NCBI GenBank assembly: GCA_025057205.1
Contig: JANWXR010000006.1
Coordinates: 1 to 33,846 of the forward strand
Direction: 5' to 3'
Source of the DNA: Anaerolineales bacterium
GTDB taxonomy: Bacteria; Chloroflexota; Anaerolineae; Anaerolineales; UBA6663
DNA length: 33,846 nucleotides
This document shows, one piece after another, positions 15,487 through 24,632 of this stretch (within the stretch, counting starts at the first letter, position 1; each line of letters opens with the position of its first letter). The position numbers and the translations under genes are program-made. The notes beneath the pieces are model-generated. The model was not told the DNA's origin, did no database searches, and worked only from the letters and a program-made list of their open reading frames with translations.

Positions 15487-16179
15487 CTAGGGCTTCAAGC
15501 CCCCTAACTCAGACACCGTCGCTTCGATCTGCTCCAGAACGCCGGGCAGATCGCTGCCGAGCATTGCGGAAGGCACGGTCAAATAACGCCACGGCGGCTT
15601 GTCGCGCAGTTTGCGTGGTGGCGCGTCATCCGACTGGATGAGGATGCCGAGGTTGCCCAGTGCGCAGAGCAGCGCAAAATCCACTTCGCCGCGTGGCTGA
15701 GTTTCGTATTGTCGCTCGGCATTCAGGCCACGCTCGCGCAGCGCTTTCCACAACAGCTCGCGCTCTTCAGACTGAATGATGAGGTCGTTGATCTCGACGG
15801 CAGCCAACAGACGCTCGCCAGTAGTGTAGAGGAACGTCAGCCTTCGCCACTTGCGCGAGGGGATGGGGCGCGGCAGCCGCTCCAGCTGGCCCAGTTGAAT
15901 CTTGTAATACAGCTCGTTAGCGCGCGGATGGTTAGGTTGGTTGCGCAGCAACTCGCGGCGCGTGGTCAGCTCATGACCGCGCACCGGGGCAACATAGTGA
16001 ATGGCCCACTTCTCATCGCCGAACTTGGCCGTCTGGTAGAACGCCAGCCAGTCCACGGCGACCGTTTTAGGCGCAGTTTTGAAGGGAATGCGGTACCAGC
16101 CCAACACGCGCACAATCTCCAGGTCGCGTTTGTCCTTCAAGACTGACACCAGAATCAGGTCTGTGGGTTGGGGAGGCAT
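15487..16179 (-). CDS. DUF559-like (possible endonuclease-fold) protein
   Basis: 230 residues from the ATG at 16179. The frame stays open upstream through a heptamer repeat array, but those codons are only repeat sequence and I exclude them. The N-terminal half (VSVLKDKRDLEIVRVLGWYR, VDWLAFYQTAKFGDEKWAI) is not a fold I can name. The C-terminal half (ERELLWKALRERGLNAERQY, then GEVDFALLCALGNLGI) resembles the DUF559/Vsr-like endonuclease core, with the Asp of VDFA as a candidate catalytic residue. No Shine-Dalgarno is possible because the repeat array starts 5 nt before the ATG. The gene is likely real; its function is unknown. Confidence 0.6.
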   Translation of the reverse strand: MPPQPTDLILVSVLKDKRDLEIVRVLGWYRIPFKTAPKTVAVDWLAFYQTAKFGDEKWAIHYVAPVRGHELTTRRELLRNQPNHPRANELYYKIQLGQLERLPRPIPSRKWRRLTFLYTTGERLLAAVEINDLIIQSEERELLWKALRERGLNAERQYETQPRGEVDFALLCALGNLGILIQSDDAPPRKLRDKPPWRYLTVPSAMLGSDLPGVLEQIEATVSELGGLKP

Positions 16180-16183
16180 GGTG

Positions 16184-16299
16184 GATTTGAGATTTGAGAT
16201 TTGAGATTTGAGATTTGAGATTTGAGATTTGAGATTTGAGATTTGAGATTTTGGATTGGGGATTGTCGAATCTCCAATCTCCAATCTCCAACTCCAATC
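16184..16299 (-). repeat. Heptamer array (GATTTGA x9) with an inverted TCCAATC array
   Basis: Nine perfect tandem copies of GATTTGA occupy 16184-16246. A degenerate stretch follows, then three TCCAATC copies and one 6-nt copy (16273-16299). The latter, read in reverse complement (GATTGGA), is a variant of the first. The two halves can pair as a hairpin. The array starts 5 nt from the ATG of the DUF559-like gene and fills the spacer to the oxidoreductase gene. Because 7 nt x 3 = 21 nt, all frames give the same heptad peptide repeat (SQISNLK-like). Confidence 0.9.
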
Positions 16300-16313
16300 G
16301 CCGGTTTCCAGCT

Positions 16314-17381
16314 TCAGATTTCGCTGACGGCCACGCGCCGGTTTTCTTGGGCGGCTTTGCGCAAAGCATCTACGACCTGGGTCACGCGCAGCCCGTCGGC
16401 GAAGGTAGGCAGGTCGGGCAACAGACGGCCCTCGCTGATCGCGAGGCCTAGTCTTTCCAGGAAGACGGTGAGCGCACCGGCCAGACCGCTGTGGCCGCGC
16501 GTCTCTTCGAGATACTGAGTCGGTGGGTACAGCGTCTGTGGGGCCTCAGAATTCCTCCAGATCACTGAGACCTCATCGCCGAAACCCTCTACCAGCAGCG
16601 AGCCTTCCGTCCCGTGCAATTCCATGCCGATGCGATGCAGGGCCGTGGCGGCACTATAACGGAACAGCCCAAGGACGCCACTCTCGAAGTGTAGCGTCAG
16701 GTGGCCGGTGTCGTCGGCGAGTTGCGCGACTCCAGTGGGGATGTCACGTCGGCTCAGGGTCGTCAGCGTCGCCTCTACATCACGGATCGGCCCAAACCAC
16801 TGCATGGCGATGTCCAGCGCGTGAGCCACATAGCTTGCCAGCACACCGCCGCCCTTCTCGGCATCCCACATCCAGGATTGGCTCAACGCGCCGGTGGCGC
16901 CCGGCGCGCTCGTCAGGTCGTCGGAGAAATAGTCGAAGCACATCACCTGCACCGGGCCCAGCGCTTGCTGCGCCAGCATGTCGGTGATCAGGCGCAGGTG
17001 CGGTTTGTAGCGCAAGGCAAAAGCGGTCACGCCCACGCAGTGCGCGTTCTTGAGGAGATCGTTGACGACGCGCGCATCGGAGGTGCTGGGCATGAAGGCG
17101 ATCTCGGAGAGCACGTGCCGCCGCCGCGCCAGTGCCGCCGCCACCAGCCCGGCGTGCGTGGACGGCGCAGTGGCGATACTAATCAGGTCTACGTCTGAGT
17201 TTATGACCAGGCGTGGGTCAGTGTACCAGCGCGGGATATGATGCTCGCGGGCGAACGCCTCGGCCTGCTCTGCCAGCCGGGTGCAGACGGCGACCACTTC
17301 ATAGCGCGGGTTTTCCTTGAAGGCGGCCACCTGCATCTGACCACTGGCGTTCAAGCCGATGACGCCCACCCGAATTGGCAT
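16314..17381 (-). CDS. Gfo/Idh/MocA family oxidoreductase, divergent catalytic motif
   Basis: 355 residues, with AGAGGAAGA upstream of the ATG at 17381. The N-terminal Rossmann domain starts RVGVIGLNASGQMQVAAF and keeps STHAGLVAAAL. The C-terminal domain has DAEKGGGVLASYVAHALDIA, where the typical GG(G)xxxDxGxHxxD segment occurs. The usual catalytic EKP motif at the end of the Rossmann fold is EIA here (E93-I94-A95), so the proton-relay Lys is missing. The enzyme may be a non-canonical dehydrogenase or a pseudoenzyme. It starts 21 nt after the DppA stop on the same strand, and so may act in the same pathway. Confidence 0.85.
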   Translation of the reverse strand: MPIRVGVIGLNASGQMQVAAFKENPRYEVVAVCTRLAEQAEAFAREHHIPRWYTDPRLVINSDVDLISIATAPSTHAGLVAAALARRRHVLSEIAFMPSTSDARVVNDLLKNAHCVGVTAFALRYKPHLRLITDMLAQQALGPVQVMCFDYFSDDLTSAPGATGALSQSWMWDAEKGGGVLASYVAHALDIAMQWFGPIRDVEATLTTLSRRDIPTGVAQLADDTGHLTLHFESGVLGLFRYSAATALHRIGMELHGTEGSLLVEGFGDEVSVIWRNSEAPQTLYPPTQYLEETRGHSGLAGALTVFLERLGLAISEGRLLPDLPTFADGLRVTQVVDALRKAAQENRRVAVSEI

Positions 17382-17402
17382 TCGACTCTTCCTCTCGCCT
17401 GT

Positions 17403-18248
17403 CTATTCACCGGCCAGCAGCGTCAGGGCGCGGAAGGCGCGCATCGCCATGACCATATCCGGAGCAACGTATTCCAGCTTCACGCCGGAGACGCGATCCA
17501 CGCCCGGCATCAGAAAGGCGCGGTCGGCCTGATGAGGAAACTTGAACTCGACGGCCAGCCGCACCGGGGTCGCCACCCGGAACGGCGGCGTGCCCTCGCC
17601 GCGCTTACGACGCGCCACCGCCGTCGCCACGGCTTCGCATATCTTCTCGCGTGCAATGGGCAGCGGCAGGCACTCGGCGGCGAAGCGGCCCGTGCCCTGC
17701 TTCACCACGGCGACCTCCACATCGGGGCCGAGCAGGTCTTGCGCCTCGCGGCAGGCGGCGCGGTCGCCGCTCAAGGCGATCAGCGGCGTCCCATAGTGGC
17801 CGGCCACCGCCGCGTTCAGCCCGATCTCGCCGACCGGCATATCGTTGAGCCACACGTTCAGCACATTCTCCGACCAGGTGTGGCAGAGCACGGCCTTCTT
17901 CGCGCCGGCCATGGCGTGGTAACCGATGCAGACCAGAGCGTCGTAGCCGACGCCGGCATCGGATTCGGCGTCGTCAATGCCCTGCAGCATGGAGAACGGC
18001 GACGGGCTGCCGGAGTGGAGCACGGCACGCGCGTCGAGGGCCTCAAGCTCCAGCGATCGCGCGTTCCAGTGCGCGTCGCTGACAGTGACCGCGCTCGCCC
18101 CGCCGAGGAAGGCGCCATTGATGGCGGCGTTCACATCGCCGGCCATCAGCTTGCGCCCGCGCTGCCACTCGCTCTTCCCCGGCGTCACCTGCTCCCAATC
18201 CACGATGCCGGAGATGCCCTCCATGTCGCACGAGATGAGGACTCTCAT
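17403..18248 (-). CDS. M55 family D-aminopeptidase (DppA-like)
   Basis: A 281-residue zinc peptidase that releases D-amino acids or other N-terminal residues from short peptides. The first motif SCDMEGISGI places D8 and E10 as zinc ligands. H60 (SDAHWNAR), H111 (GYHAMAG) and E141 (VGEIGLNA) complete the pattern known from DppA. The C-terminus carries VRLAVEFK and DMVMAMRAF. It overlaps the upstream retropepsin-like gene by ATGA and precedes the Gfo/Idh gene by 21 nt. A role in recycling cell-wall peptides or feeding peptide catabolism is plausible. The peptide importer (dpp) genes are not nearby. Confidence 0.92.
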   Translation of the reverse strand: MRVLISCDMEGISGIVDWEQVTPGKSEWQRGRKLMAGDVNAAINGAFLGGASAVTVSDAHWNARSLELEALDARAVLHSGSPSPFSMLQGIDDAESDAGVGYDALVCIGYHAMAGAKKAVLCHTWSENVLNVWLNDMPVGEIGLNAAVAGHYGTPLIALSGDRAACREAQDLLGPDVEVAVVKQGTGRFAAECLPLPIAREKICEAVATAVARRKRGEGTPPFRVATPVRLAVEFKFPHQADRAFLMPGVDRVSGVKLEYVAPDMVMAMRAFRALTLLAGE

Positions 18249-18685
18249 ACCGGCCCCGCCAAAGCTTCCGCGCTTTCGCGCAACAGGCGGCCTGCCTTCG
18301 GGCGCTGGCTTAGAACATCGGTGGTCTGACCGGGGCCGTCGAGCAACAAGACCAGGCGGTTCAGCACGTTGCGACCGAGGATGATCTCTGAGGAACTTGA
18401 GAGAGCGATGACATTGATGTTGGGCAAACGCTGCCCTTCTACGATGAGATCAACCTTATACAGCAGAGCAGAGCGGGACTCGCCGAAAATTCCTCGAACT
18501 CGAACCACATCTATCTCGGTGGCTTCAAGTTCATCGAGCCAGTCGCGCGGCATGAACGTTACGTCGGCGCCCGTGTCCACGAAAGCAAGAGCCGGGCCAA
18601 GGCGAGGCCCCTCGCCGCGGCGCGCCAATTGCACCTGAAGCATGGGCGCAGGCGGCGTGTAATCGGCATCGAAGGGGCGGCTCAT
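18245..18685 (-). CDS. Retropepsin-like aspartyl protease domain protein
   Basis: A 146-residue single-domain protein with the aspartic-protease signature FVDTGADVTFMP (D37-T38-G39). It also has a second conserved element, IILGRNVLNRLVLLLDG (101-117), corresponding to the ILG segment of retroviral and bacterial retropepsin-like folds. One catalytic Asp per chain means it should work as a homodimer. There is no signal peptide. It overlaps both neighbours by ATGA: the RHH/DUF5678 gene upstream (18682-18685) and DppA downstream (18245-18248), so the three are translationally coupled. Function unknown; regulated cleavage of a partner is a guess. Confidence 0.8.
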   Translation of the reverse strand: MSRPFDADYTPPAPMLQVQLARRGEGPRLGPALAFVDTGADVTFMPRDWLDELEATEIDVVRVRGIFGESRSALLYKVDLIVEGQRLPNINVIALSSSSEIILGRNVLNRLVLLLDGPGQTTDVLSQRPKAGRLLRESAEALAGPV

Positions 18686-19041
18686 GACTCAATCACCTGT
18701 GGATGGCGAATGTGAACTTCGGGCCTACCGGTCGCTGCTGTAATAAGAACAGCAGCACCGGGCCAGCGCTCCTGCACACGCTCAAATAACAGGTTTTCGT
18801 CCGTGTCATGGTCAATCACCTGACGCTCGTGCACGGCCACGAACTGGCCGGCATAGCGCGCGCGCAGTTCGGGCGCGGCGTTGCGCCACCACTCCGCCTC
18901 GGCGCGGATTTTGCGCTCACGAGCAGCGGCGCGGTATTGGCGCACGGCCTCAGCCACAATCTGCTCCGCGGTTGTGCCCTCGATTTCGGCCATGCGCCGG
19001 ACTTCGGATGCAAGGGGGTCGTGCAACACCAGTTCGCTCAT
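18682..19041 (-). CDS. RHH-like (CopG/Arc) plus DUF5678 domain protein
   Basis: 119 residues from the ATG at 19041; GGAGGG 6 nt upstream decides the start over the longer frame at 19056. The N-terminal 40 residues (VLHDPLASEVRRMAEIEGTT, then AEQIVAEAVRQY) look like a ribbon-helix-helix DNA-binding or antitoxin-type segment. The C-terminal half (RYAGQFVAVHERQVIDHDTD, then ENLLFERVQERWPGAAVLI) matches the DUF5678 pattern. It overlaps the retropepsin-like gene by ATGA. The arrangement resembles an antitoxin-like regulator joined to an effector, but the downstream partner is a protease fold rather than a known toxin. Confidence 0.7.
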   Translation of the reverse strand: MSELVLHDPLASEVRRMAEIEGTTAEQIVAEAVRQYRAAARERKIRAEAEWWRNAAPELRARYAGQFVAVHERQVIDHDTDENLLFERVQERWPGAAVLITAATGRPEVHIRHPQVIES

Positions 19042-19115
19042 CGTTCCCTCCGCCACCGGGCAACCGGACGGTCGGGTGAGAGGTAAAGCCGACCACTTGG
19101 GGCAAGTTTAGCCCC

Positions 19116-19634
19116 CTACCCTGAAAAATCAAAGGGGGCCAGCGCCATGCTCTCAGTCCACCACAGCCCGTGCCGGGGCTGGCCGAGCGCGGTGAGCGGC
19201 CCAACGCGCCACAGCGCCCGCCCCTGCAACAGCGCACTCACCTGCCTCAGCCTGTGCGTGTATCGCTCCAGAGCAATGCCGTTGGGGTTGCCCCAGGCCG
19301 CGACGAGCCTATCTGCCCAGCGTGCTGCCGCGCACAGGTACTCATCGTTCTTTGGCCCGACGCAACACGCCGGCGACACGGCGTTGAGCGCCGCCGGATG
19401 CGTAGCACGAAGAGCGAACAGGTTGACGATGAGCAGGCTGCCGAAACCGCTGCGCCGCGCCCACATAGAAACCTTGCCTACGGTGGGGTCGCTCTTCTCG
19501 GCGGTAGCGGTGGAGGGGTTCTTGAGAATAACGGCCAAACGCGGGCCGCGCCCGGCCAGGCGCAATTCCAGCCAGTAGCGATACCGCCGGGGCCGAGGGG
19601 GAAGGCACAGCACCGTCCGGTCGGTCACGCTCAA
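19116..19634 (-). CDS. DUF1643 domain protein
   Basis: 172 residues. The DUF1643 pattern is clear: RLAVILKNPSTATAEKSDPT, then GFGSLLIVNLFALRATHP, the NDEYLCAAARWADRLVAAWG segment and a C-terminal HGLWW. The biochemical function of the family is unknown. It overlaps the upstream EEP-family gene by ATGA (19631-19634), so it is the third gene of a folD-EEP-DUF1643 unit. The 74-nt gap after its stop holds nothing striking beyond the Shine-Dalgarno of the next gene. Confidence 0.88.
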   Translation of the reverse strand: MSVTDRTVLCLPPRPRRYRYWLELRLAGRGPRLAVILKNPSTATAEKSDPTVGKVSMWARRSGFGSLLIVNLFALRATHPAALNAVSPACCVGPKNDEYLCAAARWADRLVAAWGNPNGIALERYTHRLRQVSALLQGRALWRVGPLTALGQPRHGLWWTESMALAPFDFSG

Positions 19635-20431
19635 TTCAACTCCAAAGTCGCCGCCAGCCCAAAGTGGTCTGAGGGATACAGTGTTGGGTCGTGCGGCGCC
19701 GGCTCATTCAGCACGACGTGGCACTCCTGCACCCGCACGCTGCCGTTGACGAAGATGTAGTCGAGCGTGCCGCGCCAGGGCGTCAGCGTGCGGTTGGCGA
19801 TGACGCTCATTACGCCGACGACCAAACGCTGGAGAGGATGGACGGGCCGTTGCAGCGGCGCCGGCGCGGTGTACTCCGGCTCGCGGCCATGAACGAGGGC
19901 GTACGCCGAGGCGAAGCGCTCGCGCATCAGCCGAATGGACGTTGTGTACGGCTCAGCGTTGAAGTCGCCGCACACCGCCAGCGGCACATCCTCCGGCCAC
20001 TCACGCAGCCAGTCCAGTAGCAACCGAATCTGCTTGACGCGCTCGGGATGGTCGCCCGTCCACCAGAAGAAGTGGCCGTTGGCCAGGCCGAAGTCGCGCC
20101 CGGCCACGTTGACGCGCACGAGCTGCGCGACCCGGCTTTGCGTGCGCAGGTCGAGCGTAGCATGCTCTTCCACAGACAGGCGGCTCAGGATGGCGATTCC
20201 CTCATGCGCCGCCCAGCTACCCGTCTTTGGACAGACATGCACCGAGTAGTCGCCGAGCTGCTCGGCCAGCCAGTGCGCGCGGCGATCGGGCAAGCGCACT
20301 TCTTGGAGCGCGATCAGATCGGGCGCGAGCTGTCGCAGGCCGTCGGCCAGCAAAGGCCGGCGTTCCTCCCAGCGGGTGGGGGCGCGCCGATCGTTTAGGA
20401 TGTTGACGGTGACTAGACGAACGCGGGTCAT
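19631..20431 (-). CDS. Endonuclease/exonuclease/phosphatase family hydrolase
   Basis: 266 residues with the full EEP fold signature: VTVNILND with N10, IALQEVRL with the metal-binding E44, GDFNAEP (about 155-161), and the terminal [10 protein letters not shown] with the catalytic His. The family covers DNA-repair nucleases, phospholipid and inositol phosphatases; without a signal peptide the enzyme is probably cytoplasmic. The substrate is not deducible. Its ATG overlaps the folD stop (ATGA, 20428-20431) and its stop overlaps the DUF1643 start. Confidence 0.92.
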   Translation of the reverse strand: MTRVRLVTVNILNDRRAPTRWEERRPLLADGLRQLAPDLIALQEVRLPDRRAHWLAEQLGDYSVHVCPKTGSWAAHEGIAILSRLSVEEHATLDLRTQSRVAQLVRVNVAGRDFGLANGHFFWWTGDHPERVKQIRLLLDWLREWPEDVPLAVCGDFNAEPYTTSIRLMRERFASAYALVHGREPEYTAPAPLQRPVHPLQRLVVGVMSVIANRTLTPWRGTLDYIFVNGSVRVQECHVVLNEPAPHDPTLYPSDHFGLAATLELN

Positions 20432-21312
20432 CCCGCGCAGTCGGCGTGCTCCGCGCCGCGCAGCGTATTTTGCAGCAGCATCGCAATCGTCATCGGGCCG
20501 ACTCCGCCGGGCACGGGCGTGAGGTAACCGGCCACTTCCTTCACTTCATCAAAGGCTACATCGCCGACCAGACGCGAGCCGGACTTCTTCGTCGCATCCG
20601 GGATTTTGTTGATGCCCACGTCAATCACATAGGCGCCGGGCTTCACCCAATCGCCCCTGACCATCTCGGCGCGGCCTACGGCGGCCACCAGAATATCTGC
20701 GTTGCGGCATATGGCGGGCAGGTCTTTGGTACGGCTGTGACAGATGGTCACCGTACAATCGCGGTGAAGCAGTAACATGGCGACCGGCAAGCCGACGATG
20801 TTGGAGCGGCCCAACACGACGGCGTTCGCGCCTTTGAATCGCGCGCCGGCGTCTTCGAGCAGGGCCAGGCAGCCGGCAGGGGTGCACGGCACGAACAGCG
20901 GCTCGCGGCCTTTCATCGAGAGTTTGCCGATATTGACCGGGTGGAAGCCGTCCACATCCTTGTAAATGCTGATGGCGTTGAGCACGCGCTCCTCGTTCAG
21001 CCCCTCGGGCAGCGGCAGCTGGACGAGGATGCCATGGACGCGCGGATCGGCGTTGAGCTGCGCCACCAGTGCTTCCACCTCGACCTGCGTGGCCGTTTTG
21101 GGCAGCTCGTACCCGAAGGACTCGATGCCGACCTCGGCGCAGGCCTTGCGCTTGTTGCGCACGTACACTTGCGAGGCCGGATTATCGCCGACCAACACGG
21201 TAGCCAGGCCGGGGCGCGGTTTGCCGGCAGCAAGCCGGGCTTGCACGGCCTCGGCCACGCGGGCGCGCACTTTGGCGGCGATGGTATTCCCATCAATTAG
21301 TTGGGCGGTCAT
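20428..21312 (-). CDS. folD: Bifunctional methylene-THF dehydrogenase/cyclohydrolase FolD
   Basis: 294 residues from the ATG at 21312, selected because homologues start there (MTAQLIDG); the frame is open further upstream without conservation. It interconverts methylene-, methenyl- and 10-formyl-tetrahydrofolate in the cytoplasm with NADP. Motifs: [14 protein letters not shown] with the catalytic Lys, [24 protein letters not shown] and the nucleotide-binding [14 protein letters not shown], then [15 protein letters not shown] at the end. No Shine-Dalgarno is evident. Its stop overlaps the start of the EEP-family gene. Confidence 0.97.
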   Translation of the reverse strand: MTAQLIDGNTIAAKVRARVAEAVQARLAAGKPRPGLATVLVGDNPASQVYVRNKRKACAEVGIESFGYELPKTATQVEVEALVAQLNADPRVHGILVQLPLPEGLNEERVLNAISIYKDVDGFHPVNIGKLSMKGREPLFVPCTPAGCLALLEDAGARFKGANAVVLGRSNIVGLPVAMLLLHRDCTVTICHSRTKDLPAICRNADILVAAVGRAEMVRGDWVKPGAYVIDVGINKIPDATKKSGSRLVGDVAFDEVKEVAGYLTPVPGGVGPMTIAMLLQNTLRGAEHADCAG

Positions 21313-21382
21313 GAAGATATAAACTGTGGGTTGGCAGGTTGAAAGATGTTCGCGCAATTTGGCAACCATCAACGCGCAGGTG

Positions 21383-24145
21383 CTAAGGTTGCCAAGCTGG
21401 GTAGTAATCCGGCGCGGGGTCGGTGGTCAATTGCACCACCTCGCCGCCGGCGATAGGCATTCGGTAAATATCGCGCTCGCTAGCTGCGCGCCAGGACTCG
21501 AACACCAGCCACTGCCCGTCCGGAGACCAGGCCGGTTCATCGTTGAAGCCCTCACCGCGCACGGCGCGGACGCCGAATCCCAGTCCATCCCAGGGCACGG
21601 TGAACAGTCTGTTCTGGAAGACAAAAGCAACCAGGCGACCATCCGGCGACCAGGCAGGCGAGTCGGCGTCCAGGTCGCGCGTCACTTGGCGCGGGTTGCT
21701 CCCATCCTCAAACGTGCCATCCTTATTCATCCAAAAAAGTGTGGGGCGGCCGGCGCGGTTGTTATTGAGAAACACGATGCGCGCGCCATCCGGCGACCAG
21801 GTGGGATGACGATCAAAAGCCGTAGGCGAACTAAGGCGCTGCGGATTGCTACCATCTGCTGCGGCCACATAGACCTGTGGCCGATTGCCTTGCAGAACGG
21901 TGAAGGTCAGGCCGGAGGGCGACCAGTCCGGGTCAAAGATGCCGCCTGCCAGCGTCAGCAATTGCTGCACGTCACTGCCGTCGGCGTTCATCCGATAGAG
22001 AGCTGCGCCGGGGTACGTCTCCGCACGACGCGCGCACGGGCTGATGAAGACCAGTTGTTTACCATCCGGCGACCAGGCCGGCTGACAGGCGCCGTCTGCC
22101 AAATCTGTTAGCGCCGTCTGGTTCGAGCCGTCCGCGTTCATCAGGAAAATTTGCGGCTTACCGTTTCGCTCGCTGACAAAGGCGATGCGGCCGCTCGCGC
22201 CGCCGCCAATGGGCGTCGCCTGAATGGTGGGGGTTGGGGTGGGCGTGACGGTCTCCGTGGGCGTCGGTGAGTTGAGAGGGGTAGGCGTAGCGGAAGGCGT
22301 GGACAACGCCGCGGCTTGCAGGGCGGTCACCGTTGCCCAGATTGGAGCCAGCGTGGGCGGGCCGGGCGGTGTGGTCGTCGGACGAACCTCCGGCGGGCCT
22401 GTGACAAGAAACACTGCGAACACGGCCAGCAGCCCAAGCACCACAAGGCCCAGCGCCAGCCACGCCAGCCAGGCCCGGCTCGGAGAGTCACTCTCTGCTT
22501 TTGCCAATGCTGCAAAACTTTCAACTTCGAGGAGTGCCTCAGCAAACTCAACCGCTGTCTCAAAACGCGCCTGCGGCTGCAGGCTTAGGGCGCGCTCGAT
22601 GGCCTGCGCCAGTTGCGGCGATACATCAGGCCGGCGCTGCCGTAAGGGTGTCAGCGCAACGCGGCCGCCAAGGCGCTCTTGCCCCGTCTCCGGCAGATGG
22701 CCGGTGAGGAGCGTATAGCAGGTGGCGCCCAGCATGTAGAGGTCGCTGCGGGCATCGGTTTTTGCCTCGGGCGGCAGGTACGGCCGGCGGTCTGCGTCCG
22801 CCCAAGCCGTCGGCGTGCGACCCAGGCCGTAATCCACCAGAACTATGCGCCCTTCAAGCGTAAGGCGAATGTTGGCCGGCTTAACATCGGCATGAACGAG
22901 GGGCGGCACCTGGCTGTGCAGATAGTGAAGGGCATCCAGGAGGCGCAGTGTCCAATGCAACACATCAGATTCGGGCAGCGGCCCTTCACGCTCCAGCAAC
23001 GCCTCGGTGCTGTCCCCCCGAATGAAATCCATTACCAGATACAGCCCCTGGCCGGGAAAGATGAAGTAATCACGAAAACGCGGCAGGTGAGGATGACGCA
23101 ACGGAAGGAGCAGCTCGGCCTCGCGGCGGAATTCACGCTCCATCGCCGGCGTCGGCTCGGGAATGAACTTAAGCGCCACGTCCCGCCCCTCGGTCTCATC
23201 ATAGGCTCGATAGACGGCGCCTGACGCACCGGCGGCGATTTCTCCCATCACGCGATAGCGGCCCCGGACAAGCGTGTTGGGTAACAGGCCAATCGCAGCG
23301 CGACGGCGCGCCGGTGGTTGCTCCTCAACACGACCAGGCCGCAAGTGGGTTGGGGGCGTGGACTGCGGCTTCACCTGAGGAGCGGCGGCGGCTTCACTCG
23401 ACTCCGACAAATCCCGGCCCGGCGGAGGTGACTCAGCCGCCGGTGAACCCAACGGATCTGACTCAAGCACGGCAGATGGCTCAATTTTAGCGACAACCGG
23501 CTTGGCCCCAACTTCCCCAGCTTCGCTGCCTGCGTCGGCGTCTCTCTCCAGCTCAGGCACCCCAGTCGGCGTAACGACTTCGGCAAACACCCCGGCTGCT
23601 TCAGCGGCAGTCGGCTCGGCAGACATGCCCGCTGTCTGATCTGGCTCAGGCGCTGAGGTGAGTGTGCCAGGTTCAACTTCAACCCAAGCGCTCTGCGACG
23701 TTGGCGCTGACGGACTTTGTGCCTCGCGGGCGGTTGGCGTCTCAGGGACATCGGTCGGAGACGCTTGGGCAGAAGACTCTGGCGGAGCATCATCCCTCTC
23801 AACTATGGGCGCCGTCTTAGTCACCAGCCAGGCGGGCAGAGCGGGCGAGGGCCGCGGCGGTTCGACGGGCTGAGCCGACTCCGGTGCTGACGACTGGGCA
23901 TTAAGCTCCTCCAGACGGCGGCGTGCTTCGGCGTTGTTCGGGTTGATGTCGAGCACGCGCTGTAAACAATCGCGCTGGATATTGGGGTCGAGAACGGCGT
24001 AGCTGAAGAGCAGCCAGGCACGCTCCGAGCGAGGGTGACGCTCCAGTAGCAGCTTGAGGATCTCCAGAGCCGCCTGCCGCTTGCCGGCTCGGATCAAGCG
24101 ATAGGCCTCGATGAGATCAGAAGTCGGAGTTGAGGAGATCGTCAT
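21383..24145 (-). CDS. Membrane Ser/Thr protein kinase with TPR-like N-terminus and outer TolB/PD40 propeller
   Basis: 920 residues. A TPR-like helical region (about 8-82) is followed by a long Pro/Glu-rich linker (85-285). The kinase domain (about 295-540) has [16 protein letters not shown] with K326, E343, [10 protein letters not shown] with D420, K422 and N425, VDYGLG with D438 and YLPPE. The usual HRD Arg is Ala (HAD) and DFG is DYG. A transmembrane helix spans 558-581, then a Thr/Pro stalk. The outer part (about 651-920) has six PD40 repeats (e.g. [24 protein letters not shown]), forming a TolB-like propeller. It probably senses an extracytoplasmic ligand and phosphorylates cytoplasmic targets. 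The HAD change suggests the activation loop is not phosphorylation-controlled. Confidence 0.93.
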   Translation of the reverse strand: MTISSTPTSDLIEAYRLIRAGKRQAALEILKLLLERHPRSERAWLLFSYAVLDPNIQRDCLQRVLDINPNNAEARRRLEELNAQSSAPESAQPVEPPRPSPALPAWLVTKTAPIVERDDAPPESSAQASPTDVPETPTAREAQSPSAPTSQSAWVEVEPGTLTSAPEPDQTAGMSAEPTAAEAAGVFAEVVTPTGVPELERDADAGSEAGEVGAKPVVAKIEPSAVLESDPLGSPAAESPPPGRDLSESSEAAAAPQVKPQSTPPTHLRPGRVEEQPPARRRAAIGLLPNTLVRGRYRVMGEIAAGASGAVYRAYDETEGRDVALKFIPEPTPAMEREFRREAELLLPLRHPHLPRFRDYFIFPGQGLYLVMDFIRGDSTEALLEREGPLPESDVLHWTLRLLDALHYLHSQVPPLVHADVKPANIRLTLEGRIVLVDYGLGRTPTAWADADRRPYLPPEAKTDARSDLYMLGATCYTLLTGHLPETGQERLGGRVALTPLRQRRPDVSPQLAQAIERALSLQPQARFETAVEFAEALLEVESFAALAKAESDSPSRAWLAWLALGLVVLGLLAVFAVFLVTGPPEVRPTTTPPGPPTLAPIWATVTALQAAALSTPSATPTPLNSPTPTETVTPTPTPTIQATPIGGGASGRIAFVSERNGKPQIFLMNADGSNQTALTDLADGACQPAWSPDGKQLVFISPCARRAETYPGAALYRMNADGSDVQQLLTLAGGIFDPDWSPSGLTFTVLQGNRPQVYVAAADGSNPQRLSSPTAFDRHPTWSPDGARIVFLNNNRAGRPTLFWMNKDGTFEDGSNPRQVTRDLDADSPAWSPDGRLVAFVFQNRLFTVPWDGLGFGVRAVRGEGFNDEPAWSPDGQWLVFESWRAASERDIYRMPIAGGEVVQLTTDPAPDYYPAWQP

Positions 24146-24161
24146 ACCACAGATCGATCGG

Positions 24162-24170
24162 ATTCTAGCA
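24162..24170 (-). promoter_or_regulatory. Extended -10 promoter of the kinase gene
   Basis: Minus strand TGCTAGAAT, 16 nt before the ATG at 24145. There is no -35 match and no Shine-Dalgarno, so the mRNA leader must be very short. Confidence 0.5.
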
Positions 24171-24236
24171 TGAACCTGAGACCGTTTCCTGCTGACCGGG
24201 AACGGATGGTTCGAGATGTTTCTTGCCCAGCAGCGT

Positions 24237-24271
24237 AAAAAAAGAGACGAGCCAACAAGTGGCTCGTCTCT
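24237..24271 (-). terminator. Rho-independent terminator of the RRM gene
   Basis: An 11-bp perfect stem (24243-24253 with 24261-24271), 7-nt loop, followed on the minus strand by a run of seven T. This is the most canonical terminator in the window, placed 35 nt after the RRM stop. Confidence 0.9.
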
Positions 24272-24306
24272 GTCTGCTCGGTGGTCGGCCCAAAGCCGTC
24301 GCCGCG

Positions 24307-24603
24307 TTAGCGGCGCTCTGCGTGCGGGCTGCCGGTCCGGCCGCCGTCGCGCGGCGTCATCGGGCGCGCTTCAGACACCGAGATGGGACGACCCATGAGC
24401 ATTTGCCCGTTCAGGCGCGCAATGGCCTGCTGGGCCAGCTCCTCGGTGGCCATCTCGACGAACCCAAAGCCTTTTGAACGGCCCGTGTCGCGCTCGAGGA
24501 TCACCGTAGCGAAGGTTACCTCCCCCACCTGGGCAAAAGCCTCGCGCAGGGCGTCATTTCGCACGGCATAGGCCAAGTTGCCAACATACAAACGCTTGCT
24601 CAT
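24307..24603 (-). CDS. Small RRM RNA-binding protein
   Basis: 98 residues from the ATG at 24603, with AAGGAGAA upstream; the frame extends upstream to 24660 but without conservation. One RNA recognition motif: RNP2 as LYVGNL near residue 5, RNP1 as KGFGFVEM near residue 45. A short basic tail follows (RPMTPRDGGRTGSPHAERR). Such single-RRM proteins in Cyanobacteria and Chloroflexota bind single-stranded RNA and are often cold-induced. A hairpin in the 5' leader (24633-24670) and an extended -10 further upstream suggest its own regulated transcript. A clean terminator closes the gene. Confidence 0.92.
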   Translation of the reverse strand: MSKRLYVGNLAYAVRNDALREAFAQVGEVTFATVILERDTGRSKGFGFVEMATEELAQQAIARLNGQMLMGRPISVSEARPMTPRDGGRTGSPHAERR

Positions 24604-24632
24604 TCTGTGTTCTCCTTCGGAATAGGGAAAAA

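Noticed and set aside
15487-16284. Longer protein start through the GATTTGA repeats
   Set aside because: The extra 35 codons are the repeat array itself, with no ribosome binding site; the shorter start at 16179 is used.
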